From contig JBEKWB010000003.1 in the NCBI GenBank assembly GCA_049513455.1, forward strand, positions 45,715-109,714: a DNA stretch of 64,000 bases. The letters run 5' to 3'. Below the pieces are notes generated by a model. That model had not been told where the DNA came from. It saw only the letters and a list, made by a program, of their open reading frames with translations, and did not search any database. Each line of letters begins with the position of its first letter. Position 1 is the first letter of the stretch. Source of the stretch: Bog-473 sp049513455. Its GTDB lineage: Bacteria; Actinomycetota; Acidimicrobiia; Acidimicrobiales; RAAP-2. The position numbers and the translations under genes are program-made. Below, in pieces: positions 17,290 through 25,073 of this stretch.

Positions 17290-18612
17290 ATGATGACCGC
17301 AGTCAGGACGGACCGCTGGGGCGTACCGCTGCAGGCCGGTGGCGATGCGGGCGTCTCCCTCTTCGATGAAGCGGTCGAGGGCCTCCTCTCGCTGCACGGC
17401 GAGCCGGTTGCCGCCGCCGAGGCGGCGGTGGCTGCGGACGACGATCTGGTGCTCGGCCACATCCTGCGGGCCTATTTCTCCTTGTACCGCACCTCGGCCG
17501 CGGGGGTGCACGCGGCCGAAGAGCTCCTCGCGCCATTCGACGGCGCCGGAGGCGCCCTCTCCGAGCGCGAGATCCTCCATCTGCGCGCCGCCCGCGCGTG
17601 GGCGGCCGGTGACTGGGGCGAGGCGGCCCACGGCCTCGAGCGCGCCCTGCTCCACGATTCGCAGGATCTCCTGGCCCTCAAGGTCGCCCAGGACCTGTAT
17701 TTCTTCCTCGGGAAGACCCGCGATCTCCAGAGCGTGGTGACGCGGGTACTCCGGGCCTGGCCGGCGCAGAAGCGGGGCTGGGGTTATGTCCAGGGCATGT
17801 ACGCCTTCGGCCTGGAGGAGAACGGCGACTACGCCCAAGCAGAGCTCTTCGCCCGGGCCGCGCTGCACCACAACCCGCGCGACGTCTGGGCGAATCACGC
17901 CCTGGCCCACGTCTTCGAGATGGAGGGCAGGATCGATGAGGGCATACGGTTCCTGACCGAGTCGGTCCCGCATTGGTCGTCGAGCTTCTTCGCCGTCCAC
18001 ACCTGGTGGCATCAGGCGCTCTACCACCTGGAGCGGGCGGAGTTCGATGCCGCGCTCTCCCTCTATGACGGCCCCATCCGCGGTGTGCGCTCGCTCGAAT
18101 GGGTCGACCTCATCGATGCCGCATCACTCCTGTGGCGGTTGTCGCTCTACGGTGTCGACGTGCGTGATCGCAGCGTCACGCTGGCGGCGGATCTGGCTCA
18201 GGTCATCGACGCCCCCACCTATATCTTCAACGACTGGCATGCCGTCATGGCGTTCGGCCTGGCGGGTCGCGTCGACCTGGACGAGCAACTGCTCTCGGGA
18301 AATCGCCGTAAGGCGGTCGGCACCAATCGGACGGCGGCCGCACAAGCCGGCGTCGCCCTGCTCGAGGGTTTCTCCTCGTTCGCTGCCGGGCGGTTCAATC
18401 GGGCCATCGACCTGCTGACCGACGTGCGGTCCTGCGCCCACGTCGTGGGGGGCAGCAACGCGCAACGCGACGTGGTCGACCTCACCCTGATTGCGGCCGC
18501 CACCCGGGCCGGAGAACACGGCATGGCCCGGCAGCTCGTGGCGGAGAGGGTCACCCGAAGGCCCGGCACGGCCGCGGCGGGCGGCCGGCTCCTTGCCGGG
18601 AACGCCTCGTAG
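17290..18612 (+). CDS. TTC38-like tetratricopeptide repeat protein
   Basis: A 440-aa all-helical protein matching the TTC38 family (human TTC38 is of similar length). TPR-like units include HILRAYFSLYRTSAAGVHAAEELL, REILHLRAARAWAAGDWGEA, FARAALHHNPRDVWANHALAHVFEMEGR and FFAVHTWWHQALYHLERAEFDAAL. The family has no known enzymatic activity. The start is ATG 17290 with GAGGAG 7 bases upstream; a second ATG follows directly. The upstream region is AT-rich, with TATAAC near 17219 as a possible -10. It is cytoplasmic, with no signal or membrane segment. Confidence 0.85.
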   Translation: MMTAVRTDRWGVPLQAGGDAGVSLFDEAVEGLLSLHGEPVAAAEAAVAADDDLVLGHILRAYFSLYRTSAAGVHAAEELLAPFDGAGGALSEREILHLRAARAWAAGDWGEAAHGLERALLHDSQDLLALKVAQDLYFFLGKTRDLQSVVTRVLRAWPAQKRGWGYVQGMYAFGLEENGDYAQAELFARAALHHNPRDVWANHALAHVFEMEGRIDEGIRFLTESVPHWSSSFFAVHTWWHQALYHLERAEFDAALSLYDGPIRGVRSLEWVDLIDAASLLWRLSLYGVDVRDRSVTLAADLAQVIDAPTYIFNDWHAVMAFGLAGRVDLDEQLLSGNRRKAVGTNRTAAAQAGVALLEGFSSFAAGRFNRAIDLLTDVRSCAHVVGGSNAQRDVVDLTLIAAATRAGEHGMARQLVAERVTRRPGTAAAGGRLLAGNAS

Positions 18613-18659
18613 CCGTAGGAACCGCCATGCGGTCCGACGCAGGCCCGGGCTCCCTATTC

Positions 18660-18689
18660 TTGACAAATATGATGAGTTAGGTCATATTT
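18660..18689 (+). promoter_or_regulatory. sigma-70-type promoter overlapping a perfect palindrome
   Basis: TTGACA (18660-18665), a 17-base spacer and CATATT (18683-18688) form a near-consensus promoter for the gene at 18759. AAATATGA (18665-18672) and TCATATTT (18682-18689) form an 8-bp perfect inverted repeat with 9 bases between, filling the spacer. A repressor site is the simplest reading. The regulator is unknown. Confidence 0.7.
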
Positions 18690-18758
18690 CGGGTACGCGC
18701 GGTGCGCAACGCGGGTGATCGGACCACGTGCCGGTCAGGAACCGGAAGGTGGACGTCG

Positions 18759-19175
18759 ATGAAACGGCAACAGCGAGAGCGGATCGGACGGCTGTTCGAC
18801 TCCCTGGTCCGAGGGCAGTTCGACGAGTTCATGTCGGGCTGCCGGGACGACCTGGAAATCACGGTGCGGGGATCAAGCCCGACCCCTACGACCCTGCGCA
18901 GGTCGGACATCCCCGACTGGTACGGATCGCTCCAGGCGCTCTCCCCCACGTCGCTGTGCTCCTCGGTCGAGGTGGTGCGGGTCGACGGGGAGCGCGCCAC
19001 GGTGATGCTGCGGCACGAGTTCGCCCGCAACGGCATCGACTACCGCCTCGAGATGGTCAACCTCGTGTCGTTTCGGGACGGGCTCCTGGCCGAATGGTCT
19101 TCCTACCCGCTCAATCTCCCCGAGTACGCCCGGGCGTGGCGGATGCACGACCTCTCGATGCCCACCCCGGCGTAG
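18759..19175 (+). CDS. NTF2-fold (SnoaL-like) protein
   Basis: A 138-aa protein with the cone-shaped NTF2/SnoaL pattern: helix RERIGRLFDSLVRGQFDEFM, then VTVRGSSPTP-like strands, DIPDWYGSLQAL, ERATVMLRHEF and the strand pair LVSFRDGLLAEWSSYP. Members act as isomerases, hydrolases or ligand carriers, so no reaction can be assigned. The start ATG 18759 is preceded by GGAAGGTGG. An upstream in-frame ATG at 18702 lacks a ribosome site. It sits behind the palindromic promoter at 18660 and 21 bases before an LLM oxidoreductase, so it probably leads that operon. Confidence 0.78.
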   Translation: MKRQQRERIGRLFDSLVRGQFDEFMSGCRDDLEITVRGSSPTPTTLRRSDIPDWYGSLQALSPTSLCSSVEVVRVDGERATVMLRHEFARNGIDYRLEMVNLVSFRDGLLAEWSSYPLNLPEYARAWRMHDLSMPTPA

Positions 19176-19196
19176 TCGATAACGTAGAGGGGCTCC

Positions 19197-20393
19197 ATGG
19201 CTCCTCCCCCACCCCTCCACCTCGCCGTCGCGCTGGACGGCGCCGGTTGGCATCCGGCGGCCTGGCGCGAACCCGACGCCCGGCCCTCCGAGCTCTTCTC
19301 GCCGCACTACTGGGTCGACCTCGTCTCCGAGGCCGAGCGGGGCTTGCTCGACTTCGTGACCATTGAGGACTCTCTCGCCCTGCAGTCCACCAGACGACGG
19401 GAGCTCGACGAGCGGACCGACCAGGTGCGGGGGCGGCTCGACGCAGTCCTGGTGGCGGCGCGGGTGGCCCCGCGCACGTCGGCGATAGGCCTCGTCCCGG
19501 TCGCCACCACCACGCACACAGAGCCCTTCCACGTCTCCAAGTCGATCGCCACCCTTGACTACGTGAGCGATGGGCGGGCCGGCTTCTTGGCCCGCGTCTC
19601 GGCGACCAGTTTCGAGGCCCGCCAGTTCGGGCGGCGTGAGATCGATACCGGATCGGGTCCGGGGTCGCCCGGCGACTCCGGAGTCATCGCCGACCTCTTC
19701 GACGAGGCAGCGGACTTCGTCGAGGTCGTGCGCCGCCTCTGGGACAGCTGGGAGGACGACGCGGAGATCCGCGATGTGGCGACGGGGCGGTTCATCGACC
19801 GGGACAAGCTCCATTACATCGACTTCGAAGGGAAGTGGTTCTCGGTCAAGGGCCCCTCGGTCACCCCCCGTCCCCCCCAGGGTCAGCCGCTGGTCAGCGT
19901 CCTCGCCCACGTCCCGGTCGCCTTCGCGCTGGCGGCGCGCGGCGCGGACCTGGTCTTCACCACGCCGCTCACCACCGATGACGCGCGGGGCCTCGTCGCC
20001 ACTGTCCGTAGCCACGAGGAGGCAGAGTCCCGCCCGGGCCCACCGCTACGAATTTTCGCGGATGTCGTCGTCTTCCTCGACGGCGACGGTGCCACTGCCC
20101 GCGCCCGCAAGGACCGGCTGGACGAACTGAACGGCCGTCCGTACCGCTCCGATGCCTTCGTCTACGCCGGCACGCCCGCTGGTCTCGCCGATCTGCTTCT
20201 CGAGTGGCACTCCGCCGGGATGACGGGATTCCGTCTCCGGCCCGGAGCCATCCCCCACGATCTTTTGGCCATCACAGATGGACTGGTGGGCGTACTGCAG
20301 GACCGATCGGCCTTCCGCACCCGGTACGAGGAGTCGACCTTGCGGGAACGGCTCGCGCTTCCCCGAGCCACAAATATGTACGCGACCACGTGA
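19197..20393 (+). CDS. LLM-class flavin-dependent oxidoreductase
   Basis: A 398-aa luciferase-like monooxygenase with a TIM-barrel flavin fold. Family segments include SELFSPHYWVDLVSEAERGLLDFVTIEDS, HVSKSIATLDYVSDGRAGF and GTPAGLADLLLEWHSAGMTGFRLRP near the C-terminus, as in the NtaA/SnaA/DszA branch. Such enzymes use reduced FMN or F420 and oxygen; the substrate cannot be inferred. The start is ATG 19197 with GAGGGG upstream. It lies between an NTF2-fold protein and a second LLM oxidoreductase on the same strand, likely one operon. Confidence 0.88.
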   Translation: MAPPPPLHLAVALDGAGWHPAAWREPDARPSELFSPHYWVDLVSEAERGLLDFVTIEDSLALQSTRRRELDERTDQVRGRLDAVLVAARVAPRTSAIGLVPVATTTHTEPFHVSKSIATLDYVSDGRAGFLARVSATSFEARQFGRREIDTGSGPGSPGDSGVIADLFDEAADFVEVVRRLWDSWEDDAEIRDVATGRFIDRDKLHYIDFEGKWFSVKGPSVTPRPPQGQPLVSVLAHVPVAFALAARGADLVFTTPLTTDDARGLVATVRSHEEAESRPGPPLRIFADVVVFLDGDGATARARKDRLDELNGRPYRSDAFVYAGTPAGLADLLLEWHSAGMTGFRLRPGAIPHDLLAITDGLVGVLQDRSAFRTRYEESTLRERLALPRATNMYATT

Positions 20394-20436
20394 CCCCGAC
20401 ACGACGACGTGCACCCCGCAGCCGGGCAGTTCCCCG

Positions 20437-21681
20437 ATGACGGGCGCGGCGCGGCCCGACCCGGCGACGGATGACACCGTGTCTCCACCGCGCGTCCCAT
20501 TGGGGATCCTCGACCTCGTACCGGTCAGCTCGGGGTCGACCGTGGCGACGGCACTGCGCAACACCGTCGACCTGGTGCGCGCCGCCGAGCGGCTCGGCTA
20601 CCGGCGGTACTGGTTTGCCGAACACCACCTCAACCCGGGCGTGGCCGGGTCGGCGCCTGCCCTCCTCATCGCCATGGCGGCGGCGGCCACCGACCACATC
20701 CGCCTGGGCTCGGGTGGCGTCCAGAGCGGGCACCGCACCGCGCTCTCGGTGGTCGAGGAGTTCGGTCTTCTCGACGCCATGCACCCGGGGCGCATCGACC
20801 TGGGCATCGGGAGGTCGGGTGGGCGCGACTTCCTCCGGGATCGCCTCGCGGCAGCCGACACACGTGCGGCGTCGCCGGCGGCGGAGCGGCGGACACCTCC
20901 CACGTCGGGTCACACCGAGAACGGGTTGCTGATCCCGGCCCCGCCGTCGCTGCGCGGGCTGGCCAATGCGGGGAGATACCTGCTCACGGTGGACCTCCTG
21001 CAGCAGAAGAACGCGGAGTCGGCCGCGTACGCCGATCTTCTGTCCGACATCCTCGGACTGTTGCGCGGCACCTACCGCTCTGCCGACGGACTCGATCCCC
21101 ATCCCGTGCCCGGGGCCGGCGCCGACGTCGAGCCCTGGGTGCTCGGGAGCAGCGCGGGAGAGAGCGCAGAGGTGGCCGGGCGACTCGGGATCCGTTTCGC
21201 GGCCAGCTACCACATCAGCCCGGCCACCGCCCTGGCCGCCGCCGACGCCTATCGCGCGGCATTCGTCCCCTCGGCGACCCTCGATCGTCCCTATGTCGCA
21301 GTCTCGGCGGACGTCGTGGTCGCCCCCGATGACGAGAGCGCGCAGAAGTTGGCCGCGAGCTACGCGCCCTGGGTCCGCTCCATTCGCAAGGGCGAGGGAG
21401 CGATCCCGTTCCCTGGCCCCGAGGAGGCCGGCCGGCTCGCCTGGAGCGATGAAGAGCGGGCGCTCGTGCGTGACCGGGTGGACACGCAGTTCGTCGGTTC
21501 CCCGCGGACCGTGGCCGCCCAACTCGAGGTGCTCCAGGCGGCGACAGCGGCAGACGAGCTCATCGTGACCACCATCACGCACAGCCAGACCGACCGCATC
21601 CGTTCGTTCACCCTGCTCGCGCAGGAATGGTTCGCCGGGGTCCGACCCGAAGACCGGTCGAAGAGCTCGCCGGGCCTCTGA
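20437..21681 (+). CDS. LLM-class flavin-dependent oxidoreductase, MsnO8-like
   Basis: A 414-aa luciferase-like monooxygenase of the branch with VPLGILDLVPVSSGS at the N-terminus, LGYRRYWFAEHHLNPGVAGS, LGSGGVQSGHRTALSVVEEF and HPGRIDLGIGRSGGRD. C-terminal QFVGSPRTVAAQLEVL is also typical. It needs reduced flavin from a partner reductase; no dedicated reductase gene is visible here. The start is ATG 20437; a GTG a few codons later is possible. It is 43 bases downstream of the first LLM gene and converges with a GNAT gene at 21690. Confidence 0.88.
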   Translation: MTGAARPDPATDDTVSPPRVPLGILDLVPVSSGSTVATALRNTVDLVRAAERLGYRRYWFAEHHLNPGVAGSAPALLIAMAAAATDHIRLGSGGVQSGHRTALSVVEEFGLLDAMHPGRIDLGIGRSGGRDFLRDRLAAADTRAASPAAERRTPPTSGHTENGLLIPAPPSLRGLANAGRYLLTVDLLQQKNAESAAYADLLSDILGLLRGTYRSADGLDPHPVPGAGADVEPWVLGSSAGESAEVAGRLGIRFAASYHISPATALAAADAYRAAFVPSATLDRPYVAVSADVVVAPDDESAQKLAASYAPWVRSIRKGEGAIPFPGPEEAGRLAWSDEERALVRDRVDTQFVGSPRTVAAQLEVLQAATAADELIVTTITHSQTDRIRSFTLLAQEWFAGVRPEDRSKSSPGL

Positions 21682-21689
21682 ACCTGCCG

Positions 21690-22388
21690 TCAGCCTGGCG
21701 GGGCCTTCACCAGAACCGCCTCGACCAGCCGTCTCTGGACGAATCCGAGCTTTTCGTACACCCGGCGCGCGCCGGTGTTCGATTCGGCCACGTGGAGGAA
21801 CGGCTGCTCTCCTCGCGCCAGGACTCCGGAGGCCACATGGTGGGTGAGCGCAGAACCGAACCCTCGACCCTGCACCTCGGGATGGGTGCACACGGCGGAG
21901 ATCTCGGTGTGCCCGTCGAATCCGAGGCGCTCACCAGCCATCGCCACGAGGTCCGCCCCCTCAAAATGCCCGTAGTAGCACCCCATGTGAATGGTGCCGG
22001 GCCGGAACGGTCCCGGTTCGGTACGCGCGATGAGATCGAGCATCGCCGGGACGTCGTCCGGGGTGAGCGGCCGCACCGGGACGGACGCGACCGGCGTCAA
22101 CGCGTCGATCTCGAGGAGCATCTGCAGGCAGCGGACCCGGCCCACGGCGGCCCACCCGGACGGCAGATCGGGCGGAACGTCGCCGCCGAACAGAGCGCAA
22201 CCGCGCGACGGGCCGAGCACCTCGGCCAGATCGGCCCACGACGCCGGGTCAAACGTATCCACGGCCGCGAACACCGAGACGTCACTGCGATAGGCGCGGG
22301 CCCTTCCCCGCTCCCGCGCCAGCGCCCGGTGTCGGGACCCCAACGCCCACCAGACCGCATTGTCGAGAGGATGCGGCCCCTCGGACAT
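21690..22388 (-). CDS. GNAT-family N-acetyltransferase
   Basis: A 232-aa protein with a C-terminal GNAT domain (about 115-225): ISAVCTHPEVQGRGFGSALTHHV is motif A with the acetyl-CoA pyrophosphate loop, and HVAESNTGARRVYEKLGFVQRR is motif B. The N-terminal half (SVFAAVDTFDPASWADLAEV, FGGDVPPDLP) is a variable extension. ATG 22388 is chosen because GGAG sits 8 bases upstream; GTG 22400 is an alternative. It follows the zinc peptidase gene by a few bases and is probably co-transcribed. The acetyl acceptor is unknown. Confidence 0.87.
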   Translation of the reverse strand: MSEGPHPLDNAVWWALGSRHRALARERGRARAYRSDVSVFAAVDTFDPASWADLAEVLGPSRGCALFGGDVPPDLPSGWAAVGRVRCLQMLLEIDALTPVASVPVRPLTPDDVPAMLDLIARTEPGPFRPGTIHMGCYYGHFEGADLVAMAGERLGFDGHTEISAVCTHPEVQGRGFGSALTHHVASGVLARGEQPFLHVAESNTGARRVYEKLGFVQRRLVEAVLVKAPPG

Positions 22389-22404
22389 CGTGTTCTCCAC
22401 GTGG

Positions 22405-23460
22405 CTACCTCTGGTGGACGAGATGGTCGACGAACGCCATCTTCTTGATGACGGGGGCGGCCAGGACGAACGGGTACAGGTCCTTGTGACCCATGGATCG
22501 GTTGATCTGATTGAGAGCGTAGGAAAGTTCCAACCAGTTGTCGATGACCTCCCCGAAGGTGGTGCTGCCGACCGGCCTCGTCGGGTGCGCCCCGATTCGC
22601 CGGGTCAGACCACTGGCCCCGGTGGCACCCGGTGTCGCCAATCCGAAGCTCTCGGCGGTCTGGAGCGTGTCGAGGATGTGGAGGTAGTGGGCGAATGTCT
22701 CCGCCCAATCCTCGTACGGGTGCATGGTGGCGTAGCGGCTGATGTAGTTCGTCGCCCACGACTCGTCCTCCTCGGTCGAGGTGTCGTAGTGGGCCTTCAC
22801 CGCCTCTGCGTAGTCGACCGACTCGTCGCCGAAGAGGGCCCGGCACGCGCCCAGCGTGTCGGGGTCCCGAACCAGAAGGGGCCAGTAGTAGTGGGCGATC
22901 TCATGGCGGAAGTGTCCCAGCACGGTTCGATAGGGCTCGCTGAGTTGCAACCGCAGGCGTTCCCGGTGCTCGTCGTCGGCCTCGGCCAGGTCGAGCGTGA
23001 TGATCCCGTCGTCGTGGCCGGTGACCACCTTCGTCTCGCTGCTCGAGAGGAGGTCGAAGGCCAGCCCGGTCTTCGTGGCCTCCCGGCGCGGCTCGACCGG
23101 AAGTCCCAATTCCGCCAGTTGAAAGATGAGCCGCCGCTTGGCCATCTCACTCTGCACCAACTCGGTCAGTCCCTCGGCATCACCGTCGGCCGGGCGCGTG
23201 CGCGTCAACTGGCACGACGCGCAGAGCGCACTGCTCCCGACCGGCACCAACCAATTGCACCCGGTGAGATTCGCCGTGGCGCAGCGTTGCCATGTCCCGG
23301 TCGGGGTGGCAAGGTCGACCAGGCGGCCATCGGCCAGCTCCGTCAGGGCGACGACGTCGCGCTGGCCGTGGACGTACCCGAGCGGCGTCTCGCATCGGAG
23401 GCACCGGCTGTTGTCGAAGAAGATCAACTGGCCACAGCTTTCGCAGGTGAACACGCGCAT
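22405..23460 (-). CDS. putative zinc-binding metallopeptidase
   Basis: A 351-aa protein of the actinobacterial/proteobacterial zinc-binding peptidase family. An N-terminal zinc ribbon is formed by MRVFTCESCGQLIFFDNSRCLRCETPLG and a second cysteine group, ALCASCQL. The catalytic gluzincin-like motif HFRHEIAHYYWPLL (HExxH, near residue 187) is followed by a conserved helix with YEDWAETFAHYLHILD supplying the third ligand. No signal peptide is present. Substrates are unknown. The ATG start is at 23460. The gene is upstream of, and nearly contiguous with, a GNAT acetyltransferase gene. Confidence 0.88.
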   Translation of the reverse strand: MRVFTCESCGQLIFFDNSRCLRCETPLGYVHGQRDVVALTELADGRLVDLATPTGTWQRCATANLTGCNWLVPVGSSALCASCQLTRTRPADGDAEGLTELVQSEMAKRRLIFQLAELGLPVEPRREATKTGLAFDLLSSSETKVVTGHDDGIITLDLAEADDEHRERLRLQLSEPYRTVLGHFRHEIAHYYWPLLVRDPDTLGACRALFGDESVDYAEAVKAHYDTSTEEDESWATNYISRYATMHPYEDWAETFAHYLHILDTLQTAESFGLATPGATGASGLTRRIGAHPTRPVGSTTFGEVIDNWLELSYALNQINRSMGHKDLYPFVLAAPVIKKMAFVDHLVHQR

Positions 23461-23732
23461 CAGGGTTCCATTCGAGTGACGACGGTGGCGGCGAGGCGGC
23501 GGCGGATCGCCGCCGGAAGGCCCGCGGGAAGAATCGGAACGGTCACGCTACCGTGCGGTGGCAAAAGCGGTGCGGGCTGCGGGGGCCACCGGGCGGCATG
23601 TGTCCCAATGCGCGTTGCACCCAACGGGGCACCCGCTACTCCCTGCGAGGGGCGGCTTGGGGGCATGACGTGGAGCACCGGACGGGGCGCGGCCCGCCGC
23701 TCTTCTCGGGGAACGGGTCGTGACGCCGGAGA

Positions 23733-24137
23733 CTACGGGCCGATGAACCGGTCGATGGCGTTCTGGTCCTCGAAGAACACGGTGATGTGCTCGATCTCCT
23801 CGGCGACGTTGAACCCGAGGACCGTGAGGCTGCGGCCCTTGTAGATCCTTCCGTGCGACTGCGCGTGAATGGACGACAGCCCCACCACATGGTGCTCGCC
23901 GATCAGCCAATCCTCCCATTTGAACGCCTCGAACGTCCCTTTCGTCCGCTCGACGAGCTCCGTCAGATGTCGGATCACCGCGTCGCGGCCGGTGAACGAG
24001 CCTGCCAGAGCGTTGTTCCCCTGGGCCCGGTATGTCACGTTCTCCGACAGAAGGTCGATGGCCTGAAGGAAGTCGCCCCGACCGATGTGCGTGAGGAACA
24101 GCTGGGCCCTTGCCAGTCGGTGGGTCGAATCGGGCAT
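23733..24137 (-). CDS. NTF2-fold (SnoaL-like / ketosteroid isomerase-like) protein
   Basis: A 134-aa single NTF2 domain: RAQLFLTHIGRGDFLQAIDLLSENVTYRAQG, then GRDAVIRHLTEL, strands HHVVGLSSIHAQSHGR and EHITVFFEDQNAIDRFIGP. This looks like the SnoaL ketosteroid-isomerase-like group, whose members catalyse isomerisation or hydration or only bind ligands. ATG 24137 has AAAGGAG 8 bases upstream. It is divergent from the dehydrogenase at 24208, with only 70 bases between, so both promoters must overlap there. The 270 bases downstream to 23460 hold no gene I can support. Confidence 0.82.
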   Translation of the reverse strand: MPDSTHRLARAQLFLTHIGRGDFLQAIDLLSENVTYRAQGNNALAGSFTGRDAVIRHLTELVERTKGTFEAFKWEDWLIGEHHVVGLSSIHAQSHGRIYKGRSLTVLGFNVAEEIEHITVFFEDQNAIDRFIGP

Positions 24138-24207
24138 GCCTCTCCTTTTGTCATCGGAACCCCGAGACCCTCGTGGGTTCCGACCATTCGTCACTATAGA
24201 ATTCGTC

Positions 24208-25060
24208 GTGACATTTTCCTCGATCGGGCTACTCCATCCGGGCGAAATGGGTGCCGGGATCGGAGCGACGCTGGTGAGCGCCGGGCACAAGGTGTCATGG
24301 GCTTCGTCGGGTCGCGGGGCGTCGTCGGCCCGGCGCGCCGGCGCGGCGGGCCTCGTCGACGTGCACTCGGTGGAGGCGATGGCCGAATCCTGCGACCTGA
24401 TCATCTCGGTCTGTCCTCCAAGTGCCGCCCTGGACGTGGCGAGGCAGGCGGCAGGATTCGGCGGCACCTATCTCGATGCCAATGCAATCGCCCCCACGAC
24501 GGCACGGGAGGTTGCCGTCGTGGTCGAGCAGGGCGGTGGCAGCTATGTCGACGGTGGCATCATCGGCCCGCCACCAACCCCTTCGGGCTCACCGCGCCTG
24601 TACCTGTCGGGCCCGTCGGCTGCCCCGGTGCGTGACGTGTTCGCCGACACCACGGTGGAGGCCCGGGTGATCTCCGAGGACCAGGCCGCCGCATCGGCGT
24701 TGAAGATGTGCTTTGCCGCCTGGACGAAGGGGACGACCGCGCTGCTCCTCGACGTGCGCGCGCTCGCCATCGCCGAGGGGGTGGAGGGGCCGCTCCTCGC
24801 CGAATGGGAGCACTCCCTTCCCGACCCTGGCGGGGCGGAGCCTGCAGTCGGCCCAGCAGGCGGCGACCAAGGGCTGGCGCTGGGTGGGCGAGATGGATCA
24901 GATCGCGGCCACCTTCCGGTCCGCCGGACTGCCGGACGGCTTCCACCGGGCGGCGGGGGAGATCTACGCCAGGCCCGACCGCGACGAGGCGGCCGCGGCG
25001 GACGCGGTCACCCTCGGGGTGGTCCTCCGCGCCCTGCTGGATCGCCCCGGGCGGGACTGA
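24208..25060 (+). pseudogene. NAD(P)-binding 6-phosphogluconate dehydrogenase-like protein, frameshifted
   Basis: The first frame starts GTG 24208 with the Rossmann motif IGLLHPGEMGAGIGATLVSAGH and continues to AEGVEGPLLAEWEHSLPD. The homologous continuation LAGRSLQSAQQAATKGWRWVG, then DQIAATFRSAGLPDGFHRAAGE, lies in the next frame and ends at 25060. Removing one C from CCC at 24825-24827 restores a single protein of about 283 aa with the usual C-terminal DUF1932-type domain. Without it, the first frame runs on as nonsense to 25353, over the 3' end of the FUSC gene. It is either a recent mutation or a sequencing error. Confidence 0.82.
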
Positions 25061-25073
25061 TCCACCCGCCGGA

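Noticed and set aside
16843..18027. 394-codon minus-strand frame opposite the TTC38-like gene
   Set aside because: Runs across the divergent promoter and antisense to a clear helical-repeat protein; Arg/Gly-rich shadow.
20272..21891. 539-codon minus-strand frame opposite the second LLM gene
   Set aside because: Shadow of a recognisable luciferase-like monooxygenase.
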